A stretch of DNA of 52,590 nt from an uncultured Lachnospiraceae bacterium (GCA_905203555.1 CAJKWK010000014.1:1-52590), one strand, 5' to 3'; counted from the stretch's first letter, positions 24,729 to 34,381 are shown. Notes: a model not told the origin generated them from the letters alone. Program-made: numbers and translations.

Positions 24729-27586
24729 TTTCTCTCCACTTCTACCATCTTATAAGCTTCCACAAGGTCGCCTTCTTTGATATCATTATAATTTTCGAAT
24801 ACAAATCCACACTCATAACCTGCACGAACCTCTTTCACATCATCTTTAAATCTCTTCAAGGATGCAAGCGGTCCATCGAAGATTACGATGCCGTCACGAG
24901 TCAAACGTACGGAACAATTTCTCTCAAAAATACCATCCTGTACATAAGAACCTGCAATGGTTCCGACACCGGATGCTTTGAATGTCTGACGTACTTCTGC
25001 ATGACCGAGTACTTTTTCCTCAAATACCGGATCCAGCATTCCCTTCATTGCAGCTTCTACATCTTCAATTGCACTGTAGATGACACGATACAATCTCATA
25101 TCAACCCCTTCACGCTCTGCAATATCTTTTGCAGTTGCATCCGGACGTACATTAAATCCAATGATAATCGCATTGGATGCAGATGCCAGAATTACATCAG
25201 ATTCATTGATCGCACCAACACCGCCATGAATGATCTTGATCACAACTTCTTCGTTAGAAAGTTTCAAAAGACTCTGTTTCAGTGCTTCTACAGATCCCTG
25301 TACATCTGCTTTTACAACGATATTCAATTCTTTCAGATTACCTTCCTGTATCTGATTGAACAAATCATCCAGAGACATCTTAGATTTTGTTTCTTCCAAC
25401 AACTTCACTTTATTCTGTGCAATGAATGTCTCTGCAAAGTTTCTTGCTTCCTTCTCCGTATCACAGCTTACAAATACTTCTCCTGCATTCGGAACATCAT
25501 TCAGTCCCAGAATTTCTACCGGCTGTGACGGTCCTGCTTCTTTGACTCTTCTTCCGCGGTCATCCATCATTGCTCTGACACGTCCATGTGCACTTCCGGC
25601 TGCAATTGCATCTCCTACATGAAGTGTACCTTTCTGTACCAGAACCGTTGCCACAGATCCCTTTCCTTTATCCAGCTGAGCTTCAATTACAAGACCTCTT
25701 GCTGAACGATTTGGATTTGCCTTCAATTCCATCACTTCAGCTGTCAGCAATACCATTTCAAGCAAGTCTTCGATTCCTTCTTTTGTATGTGCGGATACCG
25801 GAACAAAAATTGTGCTTCCGCCCCAATCTTCCGGAATCAATTCATACTCTGTCAATTCCTGTTTCACACGTTCAATATTCGCACTTGGTTTATCAATCTT
25901 ATTGATTGCAACAATGATTTCAATGCCCGCTGCTTTTGCATGATTGATTGCTTCTACGGTCTGCGGCATTACTCCATCATCAGCTGCTACAACAAGAATT
26001 GCGATATCTGTCGAGCTTGCTCCACGCATACGCATTGCTGTAAATGCCTCATGTCCCGGAGTATCAAGGAATGTAATTGTTTCTCCATTCACATCTACAA
26101 CAGATGCTCCGATATGCTGTGTGATACCGCCAGCCTCGCAATCTGTTACGCGGGAATCACGAATCGCATCCAAAAGTGAAGTTTTACCGTGGTCTACATG
26201 ACCCATAACACAAACAACCGGAGGACGTTTCACCATTGTGCTTTCATCCTCTTCGTCTTCTTTCAGAAGTTCTTCTATTACATCAATAACTTCTTCTTTT
26301 TCACAAAGGATATCAAATTCCATAGCAATTTCTTCTGCTGTTTCAAAATCAATTTCCTGATTCACTGTAACGACTTTTCCCTGCATGAATAACTTTTTCA
26401 CAATCACAGACGGAACAATCTTCATCTTATCAGCCAATTCTTTAATTGTCAGTACTTCCGGAAGAACAATCTGTTTGATTTCTTCTACTTTTTCCTGTTT
26501 TGGTTCCGGCTTTTTAATCTCTGTTACCGGTTTCTGTTTGCGGCCTTTTTTCCCTTTGTTTTCAAATTCGCCTTCACGAAGTTCTTTCTTCTTGTAATCT
26601 TTTTCTTTGTCTTTTCCTTTATTTCTCTGTGTCTTCTGCTGTTCTACCATTGGTGCCGGAATGGAATCGCGATCTTCTCTGCGACCGCCCTGTCTTCCCT
26701 GCGGCCGTCCATTTCCACGCTCGTTGCGGTTATTGCGGTCACCGCGTTCATTACGGTCATTCCGATCGTTCCGATTCTCATTGCGATCATTCCGATTGTC
26801 ATTTCTAAAGGAACGATTTCCGCGTTCATTATCAGAATAACGTCTTCCCTGACCCTGTCTCTCTCCCTGGGATCTTCCATTTCCACGGTCATTGCGGTCG
26901 TTCCGTTCATTGCGGTCATTCCGATTGTCATTTCTAGCCGGACGGTTATTTTTCTCACCCTCTGCCGGACGTTTTTCCTGTACTTGAGCACGTGTCTCTG
27001 CATTACGTGGACGTTGTTCTGATGCCGGTTTTGCAGTCTGACGGTTCTGTGTCTTTGTTTCTGCCTGTTGAGCAGCTGCATCCTGTGCCTTTTCAGTCTT
27101 TACGATTGGTTCTGCTTTTGAAACAGTTTCCGGTTTCACTACCGGTGTTTCTTTCACAGTTTCTGCTGCAGTTGTCTGAGGACGTACAACTGTTTTTCCT
27201 GTTGCCTGTGCCGCTCCATGAGAACGACCTGCATTGCCTGCAGCTCCCTGCTGCGGACGCTGTGCCGGTCTTGCCCCTTGTGTACGCTGTGTTCCTCGTC
27301 CCTGACCTCTTCCTGCGCTCTTCGCATTCTGTGGACGGAATACCTGCATAATCGTTTTTTTCTTCGGAGCTGCATCTTCTTTTTTATCCTGCTCCTCACC
27401 GGCAGCATTTTCAGCATTTGCCGCCGTTTTCTTTGCAAACTCTTTTTTCAACTCTTCAACCACATTTTCTTCCAGAGAACTCATATGGCTCTTCACTTCT
27501 ACTTGCTTTTTTTCCAGTGCTTCCATCAGTGTTTTATTCTCAACTCCCAGCTCTTTTGCCAGTTCATGCACTCTCATTTTCGTCAT
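24725..27586 (-). CDS. infB: Translation initiation factor IF-2
   Basis: GTPase that delivers fMet-tRNA to the 30S and promotes subunit joining. An N-terminal IF2-N helix domain (MRVHELAKELGV) is followed by a long low-complexity region (about 60-375), a second IF2-N domain (about 383-433), the G domain (GHVDHGKT about 461-468, DTPGHEAF, NKIDK) and the two C-terminal domains. The ATG at 27586 is favoured because GGAGGT in the upstream ATGGAGG serves as its site; an ATG six codons earlier is also open. 953 residues, long for IF-2 owing to the Asn/Asp/Arg repeats. Confidence 0.98.
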   Translation of the reverse strand: MTKMRVHELAKELGVENKTLMEALEKKQVEVKSHMSSLEENVVEELKKEFAKKTAANAENAAGEEQDKKEDAAPKKKTIMQVFRPQNAKSAGRGQGRGTQRTQGARPAQRPQQGAAGNAGRSHGAAQATGKTVVRPQTTAAETVKETPVVKPETVSKAEPIVKTEKAQDAAAQQAETKTQNRQTAKPASEQRPRNAETRAQVQEKRPAEGEKNNRPARNDNRNDRNERNDRNDRGNGRSQGERQGQGRRYSDNERGNRSFRNDNRNDRNENRNDRNDRNERGDRNNRNERGNGRPQGRQGGRREDRDSIPAPMVEQQKTQRNKGKDKEKDYKKKELREGEFENKGKKGRKQKPVTEIKKPEPKQEKVEEIKQIVLPEVLTIKELADKMKIVPSVIVKKLFMQGKVVTVNQEIDFETAEEIAMEFDILCEKEEVIDVIEELLKEDEEDESTMVKRPPVVCVMGHVDHGKTSLLDAIRDSRVTDCEAGGITQHIGASVVDVNGETITFLDTPGHEAFTAMRMRGASSTDIAILVVAADDGVMPQTVEAINHAKAAGIEIIVAINKIDKPSANIERVKQELTEYELIPEDWGGSTIFVPVSAHTKEGIEDLLEMVLLTAEVMELKANPNRSARGLVIEAQLDKGKGSVATVLVQKGTLHVGDAIAAGSAHGRVRAMMDDRGRRVKEAGPSQPVEILGLNDVPNAGEVFVSCDTEKEARNFAETFIAQNKVKLLEETKSKMSLDDLFNQIQEGNLKELNIVVKADVQGSVEALKQSLLKLSNEEVVIKIIHGGVGAINESDVILASASNAIIIGFNVRPDATAKDIAEREGVDMRLYRVIYSAIEDVEAAMKGMLDPVFEEKVLGHAEVRQTFKASGVGTIAGSYVQDGIFERNCSVRLTRDGIVIFDGPLASLKRFKDDVKEVRAGYECGFVFENYNDIKEGDLVEAYKMVEVERK
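26675..26935. repeat. Coding low-complexity repeats in infB
   Basis: Encodes two imperfect copies of an Asn-Asp-Arg-rich block (RNDNRNDRNE ... GNGR.QG..QG.GRR), visible in DNA as recurring GTCATTCCGATTG- and TCATTGCGGTC-like units. It lies in the variable linker of IF-2 and likely changes length by slippage. Confidence 0.85.
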
Positions 27587-27604
27587 ATTATCTACTACCT
27601 CCAT

Positions 27605-27934
27605 TTATGCAATCGTCTCATTATCTATTCCGAATTGTTTCTGAATTCCTTTTGCAAACCCTTCATCCAATACAGCTAAAGATGCGCGGAATTCCTTTCC
27701 CATTGCATGGCCTAAGGCATCTTTATCTCCATAAAAATAAATGGGAACCTTATAATATTCACACATATCCCGAAATTTTTTTTTCGTATTCTCCGACGAA
27801 TCACAGGCCACAACAACCAGCGCCGCACGTCCGGACTTCACTTCTCGTTCTGTCATAAACTCACCGCTTACCGTCCGTCCTGCCTTTGTTGCTAGCCCAA
27901 TCAAAGCCAGTGCTTTATCTTGCTTCAATCTCAT
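27605..27934 (-). CDS. ylxQ: L7Ae/L30e-family RNA-binding protein (YlxQ)
   Basis: Small ribosomal-like kink-turn binder found between ylxR and infB in Firmicutes. It starts near MRLKQDKALALIGLATKAG and has RVSGE-like and KSGRAALVVVACDSS segments typical of the L7Ae fold. The start is the ATG at 27934 with AAGGAG close by; a TTG two codons later has better spacing. It overlaps ylxR by 20 bases. About 109 residues. The RNA target is not shown by the sequence. Confidence 0.9.
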   Translation of the reverse strand: MRLKQDKALALIGLATKAGRTVSGEFMTEREVKSGRAALVVVACDSSENTKKKFRDMCEYYKVPIYFYGDKDALGHAMGKEFRASLAVLDEGFAKGIQKQFGIDNETIA

Positions 27935-28193
27935 CCATCTCCTTTTCCAGACGTTCATACACTTCTGCCGGAATAGCCTGCTTAAATGACCGTTCCAGAC
28001 CTTTGCTTTTTACTGCTTTATCAAAACATTCTTTTGAATTACAGATATATGCCCCACGTCCGTTTTTTTTGCCCGTAATATCAAGAACAAATTCCCCTTC
28101 TTCTGTACGAAGAACCCTGATCAGTTCTTTTTTTGGTTTCATTTCGCCGCAGCCTACACATTTGCGAAGCGGTATCTTTCGAGTTCCTGCCAA
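27915..28193 (-). CDS. ylxR: YlxR (DUF448), RNA-binding regulator of RNase P type
   Basis: 92 residues with the invariant RKCVGCGEMKPKKELIRV and GRGAYIC motifs of YlxR; the two cysteine pairs are kept. In Bacillus YlxR (RnpM) binds the RNA of RNase P. TTG start with GAGAGGTG 6 bases upstream. It sits between nusA and ylxQ in the standard operon order. Confidence 0.93.
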   Translation of the reverse strand: MAGTRKIPLRKCVGCGEMKPKKELIRVLRTEEGEFVLDITGKKNGRGAYICNSKECFDKAVKSKGLERSFKQAIPAEVYERLEKEMDEIEAR

Positions 28194-28221
28194 CTATATC
28201 ACCTCTCGCTTATTTCAGTTC

Positions 28222-29409
28222 TTATTCTTCTTCTACAAACTCATATTCCGGAACTTCTTCTCCTTCATATGCTTCTGCTTCATAATCTTCATATTCTTCC
28301 TCATATTCGCCAACATAGCCTTCTTCATCCATCATCGCCATCTGCTCCATGTAGTCAGCCGGAAGTTCTCCAGATTCAATTGCCTGTGTCTCACTCTTGA
28401 TATCAATCTTATATCCTGTCAGACGTGCCGCAAGTCTGGCATTCTGTCCTTCTTTACCAATTGCAAGTGAAAGCTGATAATCAGGAACGATCACGCTTGC
28501 AGTCTTTTCATCCGGATCTGCCATAACAGAAATTACCTTTGCCGGACTCAACGCATTTTCAATCAATAATGCCGGGTTCTCATCCCAGTTGATAATATCT
28601 ATCTTTTCACCACGCAGCTCATTTACAACTGCATTTACACGCGCTCCATTCAGACCTACACATGCTCCTACCGGATCCACATTCGGGTCGTTGGACCATA
28701 CAGCCATCTTTGTACGGGAGCCTGCTTCACGAGCAATACTCTTAATCTCTACAGTACCGTCTTTTACCTCTGCAACTTCTGCCTCAAACAGACGTTTCAC
28801 AAGTTCCGGATGAGTACGGGATACAAGGATCTTTGGTCCCTTCGGTGTATTTTTCACTTCAACAATATATAATTTAATACGATCGGTCGGATTAAAATGC
28901 TCACCTTTCACCTGTTCATTCTCGGTCAGCATCGCATCCGCTCTTCCAAGATTAATACTGATGTTCTTACCAACATAACGCTGTACAATACCGGTTACAA
29001 TGTCTTTCTCTTTTTCAAAATACTGATCAAATACAACTTTTCTCTCTTCTTCACGGATTTTCTGAAGAATTAAGTTTTTCGCATTCTGTGTTGCAATACG
29101 TCCAAAAGATTTAGATTCTACCGGAATCTGTGCAATATCTCCAAGATGCAGGGAAGAGTCCAATTTTTCCGCATCCTCCAGACTGATTTCCAGCGCCGGA
29201 TCCATCACTTCCTCTACAACTTCTTTCTCTGCAAAAACTGAATAATCACAAGTCTCTCTGTCCATGATTACTTTAATATTATCAGAAGTTCCAAAATGAT
29301 TTTTACATGCGCTGATCAGAGAATTCTCGATTGCATCCATCATCGTATCCTTACTGATATTTTTCTCTTTTTCCAGAATTGTCAATGCTTCCAATAACTC
29401 TGTGTTCAT
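28222..29409 (-). CDS. nusA: Transcription factor NusA
   Basis: RNA polymerase-binding factor controlling pausing, termination and antitermination. N-terminal polymerase-binding domain, S1 domain (about 130-200), then KH1 and KH2 (VDPVGACVGLNGARVNAV and AIGKEGQNARLAARLTG, shown in part). It ends in an acidic tail of Glu/Tyr/Asp residues (about 350-395) in place of the long C-terminal repeats of E. coli. AGGAGG precedes the ATG. Lies between rimP and ylxR. Confidence 0.98.
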   Translation of the reverse strand: MNTELLEALTILEKEKNISKDTMMDAIENSLISACKNHFGTSDNIKVIMDRETCDYSVFAEKEVVEEVMDPALEISLEDAEKLDSSLHLGDIAQIPVESKSFGRIATQNAKNLILQKIREEERKVVFDQYFEKEKDIVTGIVQRYVGKNISINLGRADAMLTENEQVKGEHFNPTDRIKLYIVEVKNTPKGPKILVSRTHPELVKRLFEAEVAEVKDGTVEIKSIAREAGSRTKMAVWSNDPNVDPVGACVGLNGARVNAVVNELRGEKIDIINWDENPALLIENALSPAKVISVMADPDEKTASVIVPDYQLSLAIGKEGQNARLAARLTGYKIDIKSETQAIESGELPADYMEQMAMMDEEGYVGEYEEEYEDYEAEAYEGEEVPEYEFVEEE

Positions 29410-29475
29410 TATTATTTCCTCCTACTACTTTTTAATAAAAATGTTCTGTTTGATTCTAAATAAAAAATAAGATAA

Positions 29476-29943
29476 TCAAAAATCCAATGCCAATCGAATC
29501 AATGCGATCTCACTTCGTAAAAATGTCTGTGTCGTATCATCTTCATAAACAATCGTCACAGAATCCTTATCAAATGCTTGCAACACTCCGGTAAACTCCT
29601 TTTGTTTTTCAATCGCACGATACGTCCGAACTTCCACCTCTTCTCCCAGGCTTCTTTGAAAATCCTTGTCTTTCTTCAATGGTCTTCCCAGCCCCGGTGA
29701 GCTCACTTCAAAAATATAAGTATCCTCAATATAATCTTTTTCATCCAAAATATCAGAAAACTTACGGCTGACTGCCTCACAATCATCCACTGTAATTCCA
29801 CCCGGCTTATCAATATATGCCCGCAAATACCAGGTACCTGCTTCCTTTACATATTCCACATCCACCAGTTCAAATCCAAAACCTGTGACAATTGGCTCCA
29901 ATAAGTTCTCAGTCTGTTGTTCATACTGTTCTTTTTTCGACAC
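29476..29943 (-). CDS. rimP: Ribosome maturation factor RimP
   Basis: 30S assembly factor. Two domains: an N-terminal alpha/beta fold with LVDVEYVKEAGTWYLRAYID and VDDCEAVSRKFSDILDE, and a C-terminal SH3-like part from about residue 90. The GTG at 29943 (156 residues) has GGAAAGGAAG upstream; an open frame 17 codons longer is not supported. First gene of the rimP-nusA-infB operon, downstream of a clear promoter. Confidence 0.93.
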   Translation of the reverse strand: MSKKEQYEQQTENLLEPIVTGFGFELVDVEYVKEAGTWYLRAYIDKPGGITVDDCEAVSRKFSDILDEKDYIEDTYIFEVSSPGLGRPLKKDKDFQRSLGEEVEVRTYRAIEKQKEFTGVLQAFDKDSVTIVYEDDTTQTFLRSEIALIRLALDF

Positions 29944-30018
29944 GATATACTTCCTTTCCGTTACCTGTATTGTTGTGACCGCAAAGAAATCCAATAAAGA
30001 AAATCTCTATATCAACAA

Positions 30019-30046
30019 AGAAGAGTGAACTTTCGTTCACTCTTCT
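30019..30046 (-). promoter_or_regulatory. 12-bp GAAA-loop hairpin in the rimP-nusA-infB leader
   Basis: Arms AGAAGAGTGAAC and GTTCACTCTTCT with a GAAA tetraloop, 20-50 nt after the predicted start. The tail TTTGTTG is poor for termination, so it looks like a leader hairpin or a weak attenuator rather than a plain terminator. Confidence 0.75.
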
Positions 30047-30073
30047 GCCGGATTCCTTATGTAACTATTACGT

Positions 30074-30102
30074 AGTATAGCACCTATTTTCTGGAAATGC
30101 AA
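30074..30102 (-). promoter_or_regulatory. Sigma-A promoter of the rimP-nusA-infB operon
   Basis: TTGCAT, 17-base spacer, TATACT on the minus strand. It starts 43 bases past the parC stop and sits within the inverted repeat 30085-30120. Confidence 0.8.
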
Positions 30103-30120
30103 GGGAATTTCCAGAAAATA
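30085..30120. repeat. 13-bp perfect inverted repeat over the rimP promoter
   Basis: Arms TATTTTCTGGAAA and TTTCCAGAAAATA around a 10-base centre. The centre and one arm cover the -35 box and spacer of the operon promoter; the other arm lies upstream. No T-run follows on either strand, so an operator is more likely than a terminator. Confidence 0.7.
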
Positions 30121-30144
30121 CGCGCAAATGCGTACAAATTTTCA

Positions 30145-32391
30145 TCATCCTCGTGTTTTTGTTCCGGTTCCATCTCGTTTTGCCGCCTTCAACCGATTCA
30201 GACTGACTTCTTTTTCTTTATATGTAACCTTACACTCTGTTCCTTCTTCAAACAGATAAGCATGTTCAACTTCATCTGTTTTCTTCAGGCGGATTCCACG
30301 CACGCCAATTGCGCCTTTCTTTTTCTCCGGCACTTCTTCTGCCGGGAATCTCAGGAAAAATCCTTCTTTTGTCTGAAGTACGACCTGCTGGTTCTCATTG
30401 ATCACCTGTACACCCACCACTTCATCCTCTTCCTGAAGTTTCGTTGCCGCGATCGTACGTTTCGTTACCTGAAATTCTGTTCCTTCCACACGTTTGATCA
30501 TTCCCTGTTTCGTTGTAAACAATAATTTTGCGAATCGCATCTGCTCTGCATCGCAGACCATCACAATTCGTTCCTCTGCGCTGGTATAATTGCTTACATT
30601 ATCGATCGGCGTTCCCTTATCTCTGAATTTTCCATACGGAAGATCCAGCACCTTCACCTGATGCATCTTTCCGGTATCTGTGAAAATACAGATTCTTCCG
30701 GTATTCAAACACTGTACAATGTACTTATTTTCCTTATCCGCAGCCTCTCTGTTTCGTTCATAGACAGAGATATCCACTGTTTTCGCATATCCAAAACGAT
30801 CCATCAGGAAAACAACTTCCTGCTCTTCAATCTTTTTCTCTTCATAGACCGCTTCTTCTGCATTTTCTACTGCTGTACGACGTTTTCTTCCATACTCCTT
30901 CTTAAAGGCATCCAATTCCTCCATGATGACATTTGCCATAGAATCATAATGATTCAAAATATCCTCATATCTGGCAATGTTCTTCAATGTCTCTTCATGC
31001 TCTTTCTGCAGCGCTTCAATTTCCAATCCGATCAGCTTATACAGACGCATTTCCAGAATCGCTGTCGCCTGACGTTCTGTAAACCGGAGCATTGCTGCCA
31101 TTTTCTTGGAAATATTGCTCTTAAACTTGATGTTCTCTGTTACACCGTGTACTAAACAAGCGCGGGCATCTTTGACCGATTTACTTCCCCGTAAAATTTC
31201 AATAATCAAGTCAATCACATCGCAAGCCTTGATCAGACCTTCCTGCACTTCCTTACGTTCCAGTTCTTTTGCAAGCAATGTTTTATATTTGCGTGTCGCC
31301 AGTTCAAACTGAAAATCCACATGATGTTCTATAATTGCTTTTAAGCCCAATGTTTCTGGTCTTCCATTTGCAACTGCCAGCATATTGACACCAAATGTAT
31401 CTTCCAGCCGTGTCTTTTTATAAAGCATATTTTTCAGATTCTCTGCATCCGCCCCACGTTTTAACTCCAGTACGATACGAATGCCTTCCTTGGAAGATTG
31501 GTTGGAAATATCCACAATATCGGTTGTTTTCTTTGATTCCACTAAATTCGCCACATCATTTAAAAATTTACCGATGCCGCTTCCGATCATCGTGTATGGA
31601 ATCTCCGAAATTACAAGCTGCTTCTTGCCGCCTTTTAATTCCTCAACTTCCACCTTCCCGCGAATCTTGATTTTTCCCTGTCCGGTTTCATAAATATCCA
31701 ACAGATCATCCTTATTCACCACAATCCCGCCGGTCGGGAAATCCGGACCTTTTACATATTTCATCAACTGCTTGGTACTGATCTCATTGTTTTTCATATA
31801 TGCTTTGACTGCGTCAATTACTTCTGCCAGATTGTGCGTCGGAATACTGGTTGCCATACCAACCGCAATTCCTTCCGCTCCATTCACAAGCAAATTCGGA
31901 ACTCTGACCGGAAGAACAACAGGTTCTTTTTCTGTCTCATCAAAGTTCGGACCGAAATCTACAACATTTTTATCCAAATCCGATAAATACGCCTCCTGCG
32001 TAAATTTCGCCAAACGTGCTTCTGTATAACGCATAGCAGCAGCTCCGTCCCCTTCGATGGAGCCAAAATTTCCATGTCCGTCTACCAGGACCATCCCCTT
32101 TTTAAAGTCCTGTGCCATTACTACCAATGATTCATAAATCGAACTATCTCCATGCGGATGGTATTTTCCCATAGTGTCTCCGACAATACGCGCACATTTT
32201 CGATACGGCTTGTCATAGCGAATTCCCAGTTCATGCATATCGTACAGTGTTCTTCGCTGTACCGGTTTCAGACCATCCCGCACATCCGGCAGTGCTCTGG
32301 CTATAATGACGCTCATCGCATAATCTATATATGATTTCTTCATCAGATCCGAATATTCTGTTCGGATAATCTGTGATTCCTTGTCACTCAT
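30145..32391 (-). CDS. parC: Type IIA topoisomerase subunit A (ParC/GyrA-like)
   Basis: DNA cleavage-rejoining subunit. Catalytic Tyr at about 122 in AAMRYTEARL; the quinolone region HPHGDSSIYE keeps Ser and Glu. The C-terminal beta-propeller (about 525-720) is short and lacks the QRRGGKG box that gives gyrase its supercoiling; the corresponding loop reads EKKKGAIGVRG. With 748 residues, close to ParC, I call it topoisomerase IV-like, but it could be a second gyrase. The ATG at 32391 has AAGGAG 7 bases upstream; an ATG two codons earlier is too close. It follows parE by 11 bases. Confidence 0.88.
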   Translation of the reverse strand: MSDKESQIIRTEYSDLMKKSYIDYAMSVIIARALPDVRDGLKPVQRRTLYDMHELGIRYDKPYRKCARIVGDTMGKYHPHGDSSIYESLVVMAQDFKKGMVLVDGHGNFGSIEGDGAAAMRYTEARLAKFTQEAYLSDLDKNVVDFGPNFDETEKEPVVLPVRVPNLLVNGAEGIAVGMATSIPTHNLAEVIDAVKAYMKNNEISTKQLMKYVKGPDFPTGGIVVNKDDLLDIYETGQGKIKIRGKVEVEELKGGKKQLVISEIPYTMIGSGIGKFLNDVANLVESKKTTDIVDISNQSSKEGIRIVLELKRGADAENLKNMLYKKTRLEDTFGVNMLAVANGRPETLGLKAIIEHHVDFQFELATRKYKTLLAKELERKEVQEGLIKACDVIDLIIEILRGSKSVKDARACLVHGVTENIKFKSNISKKMAAMLRFTERQATAILEMRLYKLIGLEIEALQKEHEETLKNIARYEDILNHYDSMANVIMEELDAFKKEYGRKRRTAVENAEEAVYEEKKIEEQEVVFLMDRFGYAKTVDISVYERNREAADKENKYIVQCLNTGRICIFTDTGKMHQVKVLDLPYGKFRDKGTPIDNVSNYTSAEERIVMVCDAEQMRFAKLLFTTKQGMIKRVEGTEFQVTKRTIAATKLQEEDEVVGVQVINENQQVVLQTKEGFFLRFPAEEVPEKKKGAIGVRGIRLKKTDEVEHAYLFEEGTECKVTYKEKEVSLNRLKAAKRDGTGTKTRG

Positions 32392-32402
32392 TCTCATTCT
32401 CC

Positions 32403-34325
32403 TTATACATCCAGTTCTGCTTCTGTGGCATTTTCATAAATAAATGCACGTCTCGGCGGCACTTCCGTTCCCATCAGCATCTCGGTCACACTGGATGCCA
32501 TTCGCGCATCTTCAATCTCTACCAGCTTTAACAACCGATGCTCCGGATCCAATGTAGTCTCCCACAGCTGCTGCGCGTCCATCTCTCCAAGGCCTTTATA
32601 TCGCTGGAGTGTAAATGCACCGTCATGTGTCTTTCTGTACCGTTCCAATGCGGCATCATCGTATAAATATTCTTCCTCGCCTTTTTTCGGCATTGCTTTA
32701 TAAAGCGGCGGCATTGCGATATATACATGACCTTCATAAATCAATTCCGGCATGAAACGATAGAATAGTGTTAATAACAGTGTAGAAATATGAGCTCCAT
32801 CGACATCCGCATCTGCCATAATAATGATCTTATCATACCGCAGCTTTGTAATATCAAAGTCATTGCCGTATCCTTCTGAAAATCCGCAGCCAAATGCATT
32901 GATCATAGTCTTAATTTCTGCATTTGCAAGCACCTTATCGATACTTGCCTTCTCCACGTTCAAAATCTTACCCCGGATTGGAAGAATTGCCTGGTAATTC
33001 CGGTCACGAGCTGTCTTTGCAGATCCTCCCGCAGAATCTCCCTCTACAATAAAGATCTCGCACTTCTTCGGATCTCTGCTTTCACAATTCGCCAGCTTTC
33101 CATTGCTGTCAAAAGAATACTTCTGCTTTGTCAAAAGATTCGTCTTTGCCTTTTCCTCTGTCTTACGTATCTTAGCTGCTTTCTCAGCACTGGACAGAAC
33201 ACTCTTTAACGTTTCCAGATTTCGGTCAAAGAAAAGCACAATCTCATCCCCGGTCACCTTTCCTGTTGCTTTTGCAGCGTCCGGATTATCCAATTTTGTC
33301 TTTGTCTGTCCTTCGAACCTCGGATCCGGATGCTTAATAGATACAATTGCTGTCATTCCGTTTCGGATATCTGCCCCTGTAAAATTGGCATCTTTTTCTT
33401 TCAAAATCCCCAGTTCTCTTGCATATTGATTCATAACAGTTGTAAAGGTTGTCTTAAAACCTGTCAAATGTGTTCCGCCTTCAGAATTATAAATGTTATT
33501 ACAAAATCCCAGAACATTTTCATGAAATTCATTGACATACTGCAGCGCCACTTCCACTTCAATTCCGTCCGATTCACCTTTGAAATAAATCGGCTCGTGC
33601 AATGTTTCTTTCTTCTGGTTCAGGTCTTTTATAAACCCAAGAATTCCATCCGGCTCATGATAGGTAACCACTTCCGGTTCATCCATTCGCTTATCTTCAA
33701 ACACAATTGTCAGAGATGGATTCAAATATGCAGTCTCATGCATACGGCTCTTAATCTCTTCTGCACGAAATCTGGTTTTTTCAAAAATCGTGTCATCCGG
33801 CAAAAAATTCACCTTTGTTCCAGTCTTTCTTGTCTTTCCAACAATTGGAAGTAATCCATTTTCCAATTCAATTGTCGGAATACCTCTCTCATAACGATCA
33901 TGGTGAATCGCACCTTCTCTGCTGATCCATACTTCCATATAGGTGGAAAGCGCATTGACTACTGACGAGCCCACCCCATGCAGACCTCCGCTTGTCTTAT
34001 ATGCAGAATCATCAAACTTTCCTCCCGCATGTAATGTCGTATATACAAGACGGGCTGCTGATATTCCCTTCTGGTGCATCCCTACCGGAACACCTCGTCC
34101 ATTATCCTCTACTGTAGCAGATCCATCCTTTTCCAGTGTTACATGAATTTCTGAACAAAATCCTGCCAGATGCTCATCCACAGAGTTGTCCACAATCTCA
34201 TAAATCAAATGATTCAGTCCCTTTGTAGACACACTTCCGATATACATTCCCGGACGTTTCCTGACTGCTTCCAGTCCTTCTAATACGGAAATACTGTCCG
34301 CATCGTATGTATTTTTACTTGCCAT
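32403..34325 (-). CDS. parE: Type IIA topoisomerase subunit B (ParE/GyrB-like)
   Basis: ATPase subunit paired with the ParC-like protein. The GHKL ATP site has VDNSVDEHLAGF, VEDNGRGVPVG and GGLHGVGSSVVNAL; TOPRIM motifs are EGDSAGGSA (428-436), PIRGKILNVEKA and DADVDGAH (505-512). 640 residues with no large insertion, as in Gram-positive ParE/GyrB. CAGGAGG precedes the ATG. Gene order spoIIP-parE-parC is unlike the usual gyrB-gyrA near dnaA, which supports a second topoisomerase. Confidence 0.88.
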   Translation of the reverse strand: MASKNTYDADSISVLEGLEAVRKRPGMYIGSVSTKGLNHLIYEIVDNSVDEHLAGFCSEIHVTLEKDGSATVEDNGRGVPVGMHQKGISAARLVYTTLHAGGKFDDSAYKTSGGLHGVGSSVVNALSTYMEVWISREGAIHHDRYERGIPTIELENGLLPIVGKTRKTGTKVNFLPDDTIFEKTRFRAEEIKSRMHETAYLNPSLTIVFEDKRMDEPEVVTYHEPDGILGFIKDLNQKKETLHEPIYFKGESDGIEVEVALQYVNEFHENVLGFCNNIYNSEGGTHLTGFKTTFTTVMNQYARELGILKEKDANFTGADIRNGMTAIVSIKHPDPRFEGQTKTKLDNPDAAKATGKVTGDEIVLFFDRNLETLKSVLSSAEKAAKIRKTEEKAKTNLLTKQKYSFDSNGKLANCESRDPKKCEIFIVEGDSAGGSAKTARDRNYQAILPIRGKILNVEKASIDKVLANAEIKTMINAFGCGFSEGYGNDFDITKLRYDKIIIMADADVDGAHISTLLLTLFYRFMPELIYEGHVYIAMPPLYKAMPKKGEEEYLYDDAALERYRKTHDGAFTLQRYKGLGEMDAQQLWETTLDPEHRLLKLVEIEDARMASSVTEMLMGTEVPPRRAFIYENATEAELDV

Positions 34326-34381
34326 AAACTGCCTCCTGCTGGGTTTCTTTGCAGAAATTCATCTCTGCCATCCCATAAATT

